A stretch of DNA of 64,000 nt, from the NCBI GenBank assembly GCA_013399875.1, contig VXAZ01008025.1:62001-126000 (forward strand), given 5' to 3'. The stretch comes from Gymnorhina tibicen (Eukaryota; Chordata; Aves; Passeriformes; Artamidae). A program made the translations under genes and the position numbers. Positions 49,242-61,819 of the stretch are shown here, piece after piece (position 1 is the first letter of the stretch; each line of letters begins with the position of its first letter). Under the pieces are notes generated by a model. That model saw only the letters and a program-made list of their open reading frames with translations, had not been told where the DNA came from and did no database searches.

Positions 49242-49272
49242 TGAGTCAGTTCAAACATTCTGAACTGACTCA
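49242..49272. promoter_or_regulatory. Perfect 12-bp hairpin with two mirrored AP-1 motifs
   Basis: TGAGTCAGTTCA (49242-49253) and TGAACTGACTCA (49261-49272) pair perfectly around the 7-base loop AACATTC. Each arm carries an exact TGAGTCA/TGACTCA AP-1 (TRE) core at its outer end. The arrangement is seen directly; binding is inference. Confidence 0.45.
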
Positions 49273-51957
49273 TGCTTACACGATAAAATCCACAGAAGAC
49301 TGAATTGGCAGTGAAAACACATTTGTCTCCATACGGATATCAGTTATGCTAATGTAGGTATATTTTACATGGTCAGCAAGCTCAGGCTATAACCACTAAC
49401 AATGAATGGCCCCAGTGAATGCTTATTTCCATACTCTGCTTCTGACAACAGTGATAACTGAAGCACAGGGCATAACTAAGAGTAATGATCTGGTAAGGCA
49501 ATTGGCCACTGCCTGTGACTCAGGTCATCCCCCCACCTACCAGGTCATTCATCTCAGGGAAATATTTCTCACTTCAGTTATTACTGCATGGCTGATAAAA
49601 AATTGATCCATACTATAAATAGGGATGCCTTTTCATCAGCCTCATGGAGCAGTGCTGCCCATCAACAATGGTGCTACCCCCCAGTTTATTAAGAGAAAAA
49701 AAAATACAACAAAAAAGCTCCCAAAAATTGGACTGTAAAACTGTTTATGGAAACCAACGCATTTTACTCATTTTCCTCAGGGTTCTGTGAGCCGCTATTA
49801 CTGCCTGCCTCCCGCATCCAGTCCTCTTTCAGCCTCACACTTTGCTCACTCTGTTTGTGGACAGGATTCATCCTACTCCCTGAGGTTTTTTTATGATCCA
49901 GTGAAAATATTCTGAAATGGGCAAACATCTGTCTCCACTGTAGGAAATATTTTTTATTTACCTTTAGCTCACTTGCTGATCCAGGTCTCAGGTATTACCT
50001 GCTCATTCTGTCTCTGTGACTTCTCTTCTGTCCTCCCTAAAATACTTTCACTTCCTATTCTTTATTCCCACAATGCTGTGTTGAAATTTATTCTTCGTTC
50101 TTGTTGTGATTAACACGTTTTCTTAGATAAAATGCCAACCGCATTTTGTAGTTTTCACTTATCCTCATCCAAAGCAGATGTAAAGCACTGAACAATCAGT
50201 ATAGTGATATTTTACACTGTTTGCAAGAAAGTACAAAAGGCTACAGAAGACTCATGGCAGTAAATATTCAGATGCTTTTAAGAAATAAGCAAAGACTGCA
50301 GAACTTTGTCCATGGTATTCTTTTCTGTGTTGTTACTGGGGCTAGGTAACGTGATTGGATTTGAAAACCTTGCTCATTTTTGAGGGTAAATCATTGGTGA
50401 TATTAACTAAGAACACACAATGTTTAAGTGGGCAAATTATGAGATACTCTCCTATCTTCTGGCACCTACAACTTATTAACTTGCTGGGCCAGAGGCCGTG
50501 TTTGGAACATCATTATTAGAGGGCAAGGAATGTCATTCCTTGAATCTATTTCTTTAAATGTATTCTGTCATTAGCCCTTTGGAGCTGTAATAGCTGCAAG
50601 ATTCATTGCCACAACCTGTGGGGAATGAGTACAGTAAAAAGCCATCTACACAGAGAATGAGATTGTTTCATTCAGCTACATATTCTAAAATTGGTGTATC
50701 TAGGCTATTTATCTAGACTCTCTCTGCAGTCACCACACAGAAAAAAGTGCCTCCAGGTAGTAATTTACAGTGCATTTTTTCACTGCCCTTCCTCATATGG
50801 GAAAGATCATGCATTTGAAGTAGCTACTTTCTCACAACAGATTTTGAGTGTTTACTATACTAGAAACCTCCCAATTTTAGACAACTGAGTAGATGAAATT
50901 ACTTCCAAGTGAACAGTCTCCACAGATTATGCTGACTGCCTTTTTCCATTGTGCAATACAGAGAAATGGGGAAGAATTTGGACCCATTTATATGGGCAAT
51001 TAATAATTTATATGGCAGATTATCTGGTATGCTATACAACAGAACAGAACTCTCAGGGATAATCAATTCTCTTTGGATACATCCAGACACAGAGAAGCAG
51101 CAGAATGGCAGTCCTCATTGTACAAAACCCAGTATAATTAAAAAGTTTTATGGACTAGGAAATGACTGACAGGAAAATTAACATGTGCTCAGTGATTCCC
51201 ACAATGACTAATTCTAAATTTTTGCTCTTGATGATATTTTAGTTATAACCTCCCAGTGTAGTTAAGACTATCTTAAGTGGCCACAACAATATCAAATTAA
51301 TGTCATGGTACACACCAGCAATGAACTATGACAAGAAAGCAAAAGATAAAAGAGGCACAAACCAATAAACTACTAGGAATGACTGCATTCCACTTCCAGA
51401 AAAAGCTGCAGATTTCTGGGCAGCATTCCTCCTGGTACTGGGGTGGGAACAACTTCAGCTCCCCCCTTCACCTCCACTTAGCAGTTCTTAATTTGGTGTC
51501 ATGGTCTGAGCCAAGTTCATGACAATTGCAACTGAAGTTCAGAAGTCCAGACAGAAATCCAAACATTTACAGGGACATTTGGAGCTACCAACTCAAATGA
51601 TAGAAAGCAACAGCTTAGAAAGTCTACAAACTTCTACACTTACAGCATGTGTAAAAAGAAAGCAACAAAAGGAAATAAACTGAACATAAGTTTTGCAAGT
51701 TCCTCAGTAGCAGAAGGATATTTTAGGCTAATGAGAAGCATATGTTTTATCTCAAGGACATATTTCAATGTACAAAATACATAGATACATTTATACATGG
51801 AGATGCACAAACAGAAAATACTTCCCAAAAAAAAAAGTTAGGTTGCTTTGTGTTCTACTTATGGCCTAATCCTAGAGTAACTCTGCAGTCAGTAGCAAAA
51901 CCAGTATTTACTCCCAGGGGCACAGGTCAGAATTGTACAGGGTAACAGCTGCTATTG

Positions 51958-53143
51958 TGTGTTGGCTTTGCATGGCAGGGTTTTGGTAGCAGGGAGGTAC
52001 AGGAATAGCTTCTGTGAGAAGCTGCCCAGTGTCTGATTATTCCAAAGTCACCTGGCTCCTAGACAGACCTGGCACTGGCCAAGGCTCAGCCCATCAACGA
52101 TAGTAGTAGTGCCTATAGGACAACAGATTTAAGAAGGGAAGGAAGTTATTGCACAGAAATAAATTGCAGCCAGAGAAGAGAGGAGTGAGAATATATGATA
52201 GCAACAGCCATGTAGGCACCAAACTCAGTGAAGAAGAAAAAGGAGGAGGTGCCCAAGGTGTTGGAGCAGATTCCCCTATAGCCCAAGGTGCAGCCCATGG
52301 TGAGGCAGCTGTGCCCCTGTAGCTCATGGAGGACTCCATGCTGGAGCAGGTCGGGGTGCCTGAAGCAGGATGGGACCCGGTGGGAAGCCTGTGCTGGAGC
52401 AGGCTCTTGGCAGGACCTGTAGCCCTGGGAAGAGAGGACCCCAGGCTGGGGCAGGTTTCCTGGCAGGATTTGTGACCCTGTGGGGTGACCCACACTGGAG
52501 CAGTGCATTCCTGAAAGACTGCATCCTGTGGCATGGAACCACACAGGAGCAGACTGTTCCTGAAGGACTGCACCCTGTGGCATAAACCCACACTGGAGCA
52601 GACTGTTCCTCAAGGACTGCATCCTATGGGAGGGACCCACACTGGAGCAGTGCATGAATAATTGCAGCCCGTGGGAGGGACTCATATTGGACAAGTTCAT
52701 GGAGTTCTGTCTCCCGTGGGAGGGACCACACATTGGAGCAGGGGGAGAGAGTGAGAAGGGAGTCTCTCCCCCTGTGGAGGAAGGAGCAGCAGAAAAAATA
52801 TGGGATGAACTGGCCACAGCCCACCCACTGTGCCACTGGAGGGGAGGAGGGACTGAATCTAGGTTAAAGCTAAGCCCAGGAAAGAGGGAGGGATAGGTGG
52901 TAGATGTTTTTAAGATTTGGTTTTATTTCTCATTATTCTACTCTAATTAAAGTGGTAATAAGTTAAACTAATTTACCAAAGAAGTCTATTATGACTGTGA
53001 AGGCAATTGGTGACGGATCTCTTCCTGTCCTTATCTTCACACATGAGCCTTTTGCTGTATTTTCTCTCCCCTGCCCAGCTGAGGATCAGAGAAATAGAGG
53101 GGTTTTGGTGGGCACCTGTCCTCCAGCCAGGGTGTCTGCCACA
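51958..53143 (+). mobile_element. Solo LTR of an endogenous retrovirus, about 1.19 kb
   Basis: It begins TGTGTTGGCTTTGCATGGCA and ends with CCAGCCAGGGT...CCACA, matching a large LTR family I remember from songbirds. In order it carries GCTTCTGTGAGAAGCTG, a TTTAAGAAGGG segment and a 49-bp minisatellite (52491-52728). After these come a TTTTTAAGATTTGGTTTTAT block and a variant polyadenylation signal ATTAAA (52946-52951) near the usual site. A clean target duplication is not visible. The longest open frame of the whole window (223 codons, minus strand, 52146-52817) lies inside it and is antisense to the repeat units, so it is not a gene. Confidence 0.85.
52491..52728 (+). repeat. 49-bp minisatellite inside the solo LTR
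   Basis: Five units start at 52491, 52540, 52589, 52638 and 52683, with lengths 49, 49, 49, 45 and 46 bp. Each opens with CACACTGGAGCAG or a variant and contains a CTGAAGGACTGCA-like core and a GTGGGAGGGACC-like end. A sixth partial unit starts at 52729. Confidence 0.9.
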
Positions 53144-54665
53144 CACTGGCACTACTACTCTCAATGTGAGTGAAATAACACACACACAGACCTGCCTCTT
53201 GCACTGAGGCTGGACTTCGGCCTGTCTAACATACCTAAGGACCAGTACCCACACCCAGACGTGCTCGGCAATATGACCTCCTTCTGTGGGAAGCACATAC
53301 ATTATTCCCTTTCACCTAATGCTCCCAGTGCACTCCAGAGCTTAGCAGGCAAGAACATTAGGAATTTGATACTGAGAAACCCAGCAATAAAGACATCCAG
53401 CTGTGCTGGGCACTGTGTGACTGAAAGTACAGGGAACTGAGATTTAGGTCAGCCTACACAGATGTGAAATGATCAAAAAACATCGTGGACTTGTGTCATT
53501 GGTGTTGCTAATTTGAGGCCATAGTATAAATCAGAACTTTTGGTGTGACCGTGTATCACTTGTAGACCTAATATAAGAAACTCTGATTTAGATAGATTTC
53601 AAATTGCACATATCTTCAAACACATACAAATTTCAAGGCCTAAGTACAATTTTGTTCTAATTGCAAGTTAAGAAGAAAACATAAAGAGCCTTGTTTTGAC
53701 ACCTCTTTGCCATCCCTGAATTATACAGACTGGAAAAGTGAGGGCAAGAGAAAGGTTTACTTTCTCTTTGAAAATATAAGAGCATTTATAAGGGCTTTTT
53801 CTAGCACTGTCACAAAATTTAACCCAAGAATCCCACAGCACTAAAACTTCAAACCATTAGACAACACATCCCTGGTACATTATGGCAATAATGCCTTTAT
53901 AACAACGTTCTGAAATGTACAGTCTAACAGTTTCCCATTCCTTCAAGTTCATTAGACTCTGAATTTTTGTATGGTCTCAGATCTTCATAAATTTTTTCGG
54001 ACAGATTTGTTACTGAATAAAAGGGGTTTTTATGTGACTTACTGTTGCTATGAACCACTGCAATTTTGGTGTGCCTGAAGACTGGACAAAAACAAAGCAT
54101 ATTGTGATAGATATGCACACACAGAGGCTATCTTGGAAAGCCAAGGCTGCTACTTGTAACATACACAAACACAAACAACATATACTTCATGTCTATTTTA
54201 AAAAACATGTTAGAAACAGAAACTTGTTCTCGTCACCTTTTTGTACGTTACTTGGAGCACATATGTGATAAAACTCAACGTCACACTGAACACATTTGGG
54301 AACACACAGAGGATCTACTAGCATTGGAGATAATTTGTCTGGTTATACTCCTCCTTTTGCAGTTCTATTAAAACAGGCTAGTTTTACCTGGAAGCAGTGG
54401 GCAATATAAAGGCATACAAAAAAATAGTAACTGGACCCAACTTTGCATTAGGTACTTATCTGTCTGGGAGCACTGCACGTCATCTAGAGCCACTTGGCAC
54501 TTCTGACAGTATCTTCTACTAGGTTAAGCCTAAGTCCCTTTGCAGGTATTTTGAGAGCTCATGAGAACTTGAAGTAGTATAGACTTCAACAAAATAAATG
54601 CTATTTATTTGATGTATTATTGGTTATGGAGTGCCTAGATACTTTCCTCAAAAAGGAAATATATT

Positions 54666-54730
54666 ATATTAAAATATAATTATAGTACACTAGAATATAT
54701 ATTAAAATATATTATGGTGCACTAGAATAT
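54666..54730. repeat. AT-rich tandem duplication
   Basis: Adjacent units of 33 bp (54666-54698) and 32 bp (54699-54730) each start ATATTAAAATAT and end CACTAGAATAT. They differ at a few positions. Confidence 0.8.
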
Positions 54731-57700
54731 ACTGGCATCAAGTATAAAAACTATTAACCAAAAAGGTATTCTGGGCTGCCTACATATTTCCTGGAGGAAA
54801 GGAAGTCAGAGGAAAAAAACTGTCTTATGTAAAATATACTCTAGTTTGAGGTAAAGCACTATGGAAGAAATACTGTAAGAGTTACCTCTGAATTACAGGA
54901 AGGCTGGTGAAAACACTTCCCTATCACTGTTAATGTTGCAAAATCTACAATAACTGCCCCCTGTGTAGTTAGAATTTTCTAGTTGCGGGTAAGTATTTCT
55001 CCTCTCTCCCCCAACACAAACTTCAGCATTTCTACCGCAAATGTTCATATGTTCTACTACCATGTTCACAAGCCTCAAAAGGTTTGGATATAAAGCAGTT
55101 TTTGCAGCTCCATTTTTACGAGATGCACAATTTATGGAATAATTTGCATGCCATCTTATTTGGCAGCCAGAAAGATTTAAAATGAGATTATGATGAACAT
55201 CTCCACAGTACGTAAACAGGCAGCAGGGTAAACATGCATGTGTGCCCAGTCCTCAAAAGGCAGTTCACAGATCTGAATCACTGTTTTTATATTAAGTTAG
55301 TAAAACTATTAATGGAAGCTTATGAGGAGAGTAATTGCAACAAATTTTGAGACTTTTTTTTCCTCCATTTCATTGCATGTGAACCTGGCCAACTTTTATC
55401 CACAGTCTTTTTCATGACATCTGTAAAGCACCATGGACACACATGGATAGCTATTAGTCATGGCATTAGTTACATTGTGTGCAAATATGTTCAAAAACCT
55501 TGTTTGAAAAATTATGTTTATATATGATGAGGCAAGCATCAAGTCACTTTTGCTTTTTCTCAGTGACATCTCTTAAAATTCCTTGTATGTCAGTTCTACA
55601 GTAGCTTCACATGCTAAATGAGTCATTTACATCAAAAACTTGCACAGTAAAGGCTGGGCTTCTAATTATAGAAATATCCTGGATTCATCATTGCCACTAA
55701 GTTTTAGAACAATGCTCAGCGCACTGCCTGGCCAAGGTATTTTATGACGTCAAAAATATTATCCACCCAAAGCACTTTTAGGAAGATTCCTGTGAAATCA
55801 TTTGCAAAAAACCAAAAGAAATCACATTGTTTAGCACTCCAAAATAAGTTATTTGGTTTTTATAGCCTTTCAGTGAAGTTGTTGTCCCAAATTCAGGCTT
55901 GCTACCCAGTGCAAAGTGCCAATTCACACTGCAAGAAAAGATATTTCTAATTTTTATTATGCTATGTGCAAAGTAAGGACCTGGGTGGTAACGCACAAAA
56001 TCTGGCTCCCTGATCACCAAAATTTTACACTATTTATACATTTTAACAAAGGCATCATCATTCAGTTGTTACAGATTACGTAACTATTGTATTAGTTAGT
56101 ACTCAAACCCCTACTTGTTACCTCTCTGACTTCTCATGCTAACTAGTCCACATGAGCAGTTCTTCCCTCCATTTGAGTCTGGGGTCTGTTTTGGGTGGTC
56201 AGTGGCTTGCTGGACATGATCTCCCAATGCCTGAATTACATTAGTCAGCTCAGTTCTGCTGACTTCACTCCTTGTGGCTTTCGTCCAGACAGCGCATTCA
56301 TCTTGGGATTGCCTCCCCTTTTACTTAAAAAAAAAGATTAGCCAAGCATACAATGTTCACAATGGGACTGCTTAGTCATAACTGTCTAGCTATAGCTAAT
56401 GATTAACTTCAAAAAAACTGCAAAGTTTGATTAAGGTCTTGGGTCAATGTAACTCCACATAACTTTTCCCAGCTGTCAGTGTTGACATCATAAAAAAAGT
56501 AACATATTTGATGATCTTAAAGTGGTATTTTAAGAAGCAAGACTATTCCAGCCTTGAACTGCAGCATTCCTTTAAATATCTGTTGATTCAGGGTTTAACT
56601 TAGTGTTTCAGTAAAAGCAGGTCACCTGTGGTAAAAAGCATTGCCAGTAAAGCAGGAATTTCTGCCATACAATATCCATCAAGCCATTCCATGAGACCCA
56701 AGGGGAACATTCTTAGAGAATGTTTCCGAGAGATACTCCCATAATACACTATCAAGGATAATTTGTTAAGCTTGCTAAGTTCCACCTTCAAAATATGTAC
56801 AAATTCTTCTTTGGATACCTGGACAGACCATTCATATTGTGTGATTCTGTATATAGGAATTAACATGGTAAATTCTCTTCTTCCCATATGATATTCTGCA
56901 CCATTGCTACATAGAGGAATGTCCATACACAGAACAATTGCCTGGTTTTCTTGGCTCTAAATTAGTTTTACATGACATGAGATGGATGGAATTAGTAAAG
57001 AATCTGACCTCGCTGAGTGGCATTGTCCCAAAACCTAATCCTAATTCTACCACACTGGGAAAAAAGCTGTGGTATTATAGAGAAAATAAACTGAAAGTCA
57101 TTACAAAATTGCAACCAACTAGAAGTTTCACAAGTATATGATGTTAATACAAATTACTTCCGGAAAACAGACCCTGCAGTCTGAGTATGAATTATGATGT
57201 TAAGAAGGTGGAAAAGTACAAAGATTTTTGTTTTCACAATTGCTATTTCATGGGTAATCTGACTGTACCATGGACTGGATTCAAATATATGTGCATAAAT
57301 GGCACACAGGGAGGCATATCAAAGTTAATACCCTGATCAGTCTTCAGCAGAAGAGGGTAAATGTAGAAGTGTACAGCTGCAACAAGAAATTAATTCTCCT
57401 GAAAGCTGCTGTGATTCAACTTACGAGAAACATGAATGATTCAGTATAGGTTATCATTACGCACTGTCCTTTTACAATAAATCATGAAAAAGTGATGGAC
57501 TAGAATTCTTCTTCTAACAAAATATTATCCTTTGCAGACCTCCTTTTCAAACTATTAAAAATATTATACATCTAATATTGAAGTGCACAGTTTAGTATCA
57601 GCAATCCAAAGGGATGCTTGACAATCCCAGCCAGAGTACTTACATTTTGAAATAGAGCTTGGACATTCCCTTTGTTTACATCAATCATTGACTCCCCCCT

Positions 57701-59227
57701 TCTCCTCATATTAGAATTCATTAGAATTCACCTTTAAATCAGCCCTGGTTTTTGCTGTAATTCATACAGAAACTGGAGCGCTTTGTAAACTTCATTTCTC
57801 CATTTCCGTTTTCATGGTGTAGCTGTATTCCTATTAGCATGCCTATCACACTTTATATCACATAAAATAGAAAGATTCCTATGTCTGAGTATTTACTTAC
57901 AGTGTATACAATACCTGTGGCCTATCTGTGTACACGCTGGAAGCATTGCCACTACCTTAGAAATATTTAAAAAACACACAACAGCTCACAGCTACTTTAA
58001 AGAACAAATACTAAATATTTGTGGTTTTCAGAAACTAAGCTGATCTTCAACAGCAGAAAGACCAGTAATACTCTCTCTGTTCTCCTGAGTTCTTCTCTTC
58101 CAACTCCAGTTCCAAACTGTACTTGTTTTGGTTGTCAAGACACTGTGAGCTTTGGAGCCATTGTTTACAGATTGAGCTTCACCAATCTTGTCTTTCTCAT
58201 TCACTTCGTTGTGTCAGCCTTTTTGCTCTTTATGTTTGTCTTTCTGTTGGTCTCTTGCAATTTCAGTTCCCTTGGAAATTAGAGAGCAAAAAAGTTTAAA
58301 AATATTAAAGATTTTCACTTGTCAACAAGAGCAAAATTGACATGAGAATTAACTAGAAGGCAATAACACACAGCATCCTATGACAACAGCTTTTAGAGCA
58401 TTGTTTCTCATGAGCAAAATGCTCCCAACAGTGCAATTTAATAATGCTTAAACCATTATCCCTGGAAGTTTCTATCTCAAATTGAACTACTGACCTGACC
58501 ATATTGCAAATATGCTAAGGTCAGAATGTTGCCACTGACTTCATAATTAAGAAACCACTACTAATAAGGACAAACGTCTTTAGGATATGAAAAACAGAAA
58601 TCCAAGCTCTCTGAATAGTGCCCCAAGAAAGCAAATCTTGCTGTCATGGAAGCTGGAGGCCAAACAACTCTGGAAGTTAGCCAAACGAAGGTTGCAATAG
58701 GTGAAGGAGGTGAAATAGGTGAACTTTGTTGAAGAAAAAACATTAAGCTACCGAGAGAGACAGACAGAAAAGCTTATTCAAAACACTATATAAAACACAC
58801 AAAGAAGGCTTTCACGCTGAGCATTAGACTAGAAGTTTGAGTTACAAATGAGATGTAGGAAAAATAAAGCAGAAATTCTCATTATTTTCACTGGGTGTTT
58901 TAGCTTTGGGGCTTGCTTGTGCACAAATGTTGTAGGAGTTGGCTCTCTGAAAGTATCAGACCACATTTTTGCAGGGATATTTCACTGAATTTTTAGTGTA
59001 CAGTAGTAATTCTGTATTTTTACAAGGACTTCAACGATATAAACATGTCATAGACTATTTAATAGTGGTTTTCACAGTCAGAAGTGTGACACACATAAAA
59101 ATACCCGCTACTGCCATGTCCCACAAATTTTATGGTGCCTAATTCCTTATAATCAGAAACATCTGTTAGATATTTCAGCTAAGTAGTCTTCTATTGATCT
59201 TTTTTCTAATTCTGTCTTCCTTACAAG

Positions 59228-59398
59228 CTGGATGACTTAGATGACTGCATCAGTAATTTGACCTCCAGTGGAAGTAATTTGGAAAGTACTTGTGACCAGT
59301 TGCAAGATGCAAAAATGTTTTCAATTATTCTTTTGCAGTCCCTTGAGATACTGGCTACTATCCAGCAGCTCTTAAAACTGTACACATTTGTTTGTTAG
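59228..59398 (+). other. Weak candidate terminal exon
   Basis: A pyrimidine-rich acceptor (TTCTGTCTTCCTTACAAG) precedes 56 sense codons and a TAG. The peptide starts LDDLDDCISNLTSS and continues with a helical, Leu/Gln-rich stretch (LLQSLEILATIQQLLK). It looks protein-like and carries one Asn-Leu-Thr glycosylation-type triplet. No homologue is recognised and no partner exon was found. Confidence 0.15.
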
Positions 59399-60618
59399 TT
59401 TAAGGACACCCCATGTGGAAATCCCATGAAAGATAATTTGAGGTGACCCACATATGTATCAGGATGTATGATCATGCAATTTCAAATAGTTTTAATATAG
59501 CTTATCTTTAGGGCAGTCTGAGGCTCAGGTAAGTCTTAAAAGAGACCTAACACTTGCAATGTATGGGCCAAAGTTTTTTTTAAGCACACAAGACTTTTAT
59601 TTACTCAAGCTGGGCATTTCAGGTCAGCAGCAGAACCTGGGATTTGTCCATAAATTCCAGCTGGATAGCAATCATTGTTGCTAGTTTTACCAGGGTTAAC
59701 ATTAGCCAAGGCAAATCAGTAATTCTTAGCACAAGAACAGAAATTATGTAACAGAGGTAGGTAGAGATTCTTGATTGCCATTAAAGATGTTCTGGCGAAA
59801 AAAAAGACTTTGAAATATCTGTGTATCTAATTCTTGATTTGAAACTGGTAATGACAAATAGCTGTGGATTAACTTTCATTTTTTATATTTAATATGACAT
59901 GTCTTAAAGCTATAAATATTTCTGACTACTGTATGCAAACATGATTTCAGCCATTTCAGCATGAGAGAGCCACACTGCACTTATTAAAAGTATATTTAAT
60001 AGACTTCAGAAAAAACAGATTTAGCTGATGAAAATTTAATGTTTATATCAATTTGTCCCTGGTGTTTTGTTTTAAATTGCTATTTAATTATCACATCTCT
60101 TAAAGAGGATAAAAGAAGTGGTACTGATGATTGTGTACAAACTGAAAAGGAGTTGTTAATATACTACATTCATTGCTTAGCTAACTTGTAAAGATTCACT
60201 TTTTCCTAGGTTTTTATCTTTAAACTTCTAAGTAATTTTGAGTTTTCCCTTAAGGACTATATTTTAAGAAGGCTGATAAACAGTCTAAATATTTGAAAAG
60301 TCATGCCCTGCTTTTAACTTCAAGCGTCAACCATCATACAAAGTGACAAGATGCTTTTCAAACTTTTGGCCAAATCCTCAAGCATCATGGTTAATCGGGT
60401 AAGCCTCTTTGTGTCTGGACCACAAAAACTTATTAGCATGTAGACACCTGAATGATTGAACACAAAAGGGAAGGCCCAAATAATTTTATTGTGTAAATTA
60501 TTACTGTTTATATTGTTTACAGCTGTGATTCATAATTAGTTTGCAAATGAAATCAAAATACAGAATCCGTACCAAATAGTTATCCATACGTTCTGTACTA
60601 ATTAGCTGTCCATACATC

Positions 60619-60786
60619 CAGAAGTTGTGGATGTCCATTACTGGAAGTGTTCAAAGACAGTTTGGACGGGATTTTAATAACCTTATCTAATGGAAGGTGT
60701 CCCTGCCCATGGCAGGGGGATTAGATTAGACAATCTTTAAAGGTCCTTTTCAGCTCAAACCATTCTGTGATTCTATGATTCTGTGG
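60619..60786 (+). mobile_element. CR1 LINE fragment, 3' 170 bp
   Basis: AGAAGTTGTGGATGTCCATT, CTGGAAGTGTTCAAAGACAG, GGTGTCCCTGCCCATGGCAG, GATCTTTAAGGTCC-like sequence and terminal TTCTGTGATTCTATGATTCT match the sense CR1 3' end, including its terminal 8-bp repeats. It lies 69 bp upstream of the LTR at 60856. Confidence 0.95.
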
Positions 60787-60849
60787 TGATTCATCTGCTT
60801 TAGAGATAATGTACATACATCCAAAACTGTAGAATTTCAGTATAATTTA

Positions 60850-60855
60850 AAATGT
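60850..60855. repeat. Left target-site duplication (AAATGT)
   Basis: It is flush with the TG end of the LTR and repeated at 61499-61504. Confidence 0.65.
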
Positions 60856-61498
60856 TGTCTTGAGGTGACTTTATGCTGTTGTATCCCCTATCACCTCTCT
60901 ATGCCCAGACATGATTCCTGAGCCTTTCTATGCCTTTAAAACTGGCTGCAAGAGACAGAGAAAAAAAAACTGAGCAAACTTTTCAAAACAGTTTGTGCTT
61001 CAAGGACACAGAGACTAGCTCCTTCTGCAGCGGAGCAGAGGAAGCATCTCTTCTGGCTTTGTTCAATCAGTTTTTCGGCTCTGTTTCTTCGGAGAGGGAC
61101 GGAGAGGTTTTCTTCCCTCTAGGACTTCGGCTTTTTCCCTTCTTCTCTTCTGGACTTGTTCAGAACATCAGAACACCAGAACACACTGGGAAAGTTTCTA
61201 CCTTAGAGGACGGGGGCCCACGCCAACCCAGCTCCTAGGAGGAGGAGAGAGACCACACCCACAGGACTCTAAAATCTTTCCGGTTTTCTCTCACAGTGAG
61301 AGGTTTTGTTATTTAGCATTATTATTATGCTTTTCCTGTGTGTTTGTTAAATAAATAGTTTTTATTTTCTCCTTCACTTTCCTCCGAGGAAAATCTTTTT
61401 TTCCTGAACCTGGTTGTGGGGAGGGGCAGCTTTAAGAGGCCTTCCTTTGAGGAGACGTTCCTTTGGGATGGTTCCCTGAATTTGGCCAAAACTGCCAT
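60856..61498 (+). mobile_element. Solo LTR of an endogenous retrovirus, same family as 45018-45651
   Basis: It starts TGTCTTGAGGTGACTTTATG, has a TATA-like TTTAAAA (60935-60941), AATAAA (61350-61355) and TCACTTTCCTCCGAGG near the 3' part. This is collinear with the minus-strand LTR at 45018-45651. Exact AAATGT copies flank it at 60850-60855 and 61499-61504, a 6-bp target duplication if the LTR ends GCCAT, or one base off if it ends CA at 61497. The last ~50 bp differ from its relative. A 102-codon frame inside it (60930-61238) is not a recognised gene. Confidence 0.85.
61350..61355 (+). terminator. LTR polyadenylation signal
   Basis: AATAAA lies in the context GTTAAATAAATAG, identical to the related LTR at 45149-45154. 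Confidence 0.6.
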
Positions 61499-61504
61499 AA
61501 ATGT
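61499..61504. repeat. Right target-site duplication (AAATGT)
   Basis: It is an exact copy of 60850-60855. One T (61498) separates it from the last CA of the LTR. Confidence 0.65.
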
Positions 61505-61819
61505 ATTTCATTAAAAAAACCAAGCAAACAAGTAAAAAAACAGTGATGATGAGTGTACTGGGATCATGCAAATAATATCACTGTCTTGAATGTTTTTGAC
61601 AGTTTTCTTCCCTCACTTACTTAAGACGCAGCTAGAATTCCAGTACTCTATGGAAAGCATATGGTACAGCAATAGATTAAATGCCCTGGTAATGGCCACT
61701 AAAGGTTAGGAAAAAAGCAAAGGCACCCAGGGAGATCTCCTGCAGTACACTCCTGCAGTTTCTTATAGTCTTTACCATTGGGACTTAACAAGTCTATAAT
61801 TTTTGAACTCCTCTAGCAC
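61505..61819. other. Unique sequence
   Basis: No gene or repeat is recognised in this short interval between the LTR and the old CR1. Confidence 0.55.

Larger units (their letters stand above)
48315..51957. other. Unique non-coding sequence with a hairpin
   Basis: No gene is firmly supported. It contains a weak exon candidate at 48395-48460 and a perfect hairpin at 49242-49272, both listed separately. Confidence 0.5.
53144..60618. other. Long unique AT-rich stretch
   Basis: No gene is firmly supported. A 33/32-bp tandem repeat at 54666-54730 and a weak last-exon candidate at 59228-59398 are listed separately. A palindromic TTACGTAA (56076-56083) resembles a PAR-bZIP site. The 108-codon minus-strand frame at 56600-56926 is unrecognised. 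Confidence 0.5.

Noticed and set aside
52146..52817. 223-codon minus-strand frame, the longest in the window
   Set aside because: It lies entirely inside the solo LTR and is antisense to its 49-bp tandem units; the repeats keep stops out. It matches no protein I know.
54048..54086. 39-nt minus-strand segment between a strong acceptor (GTTTTTGTCCAG) and a GTAAGT donor
   Set aside because: It is too short to support by itself, has no recognisable peptide, and such pairs are expected by chance in 64 kb of AT-rich DNA.
60930..61238. 102-codon plus-strand frame
   Set aside because: It lies within the solo LTR downstream of its TATA-like box, but no retroviral domain is present.
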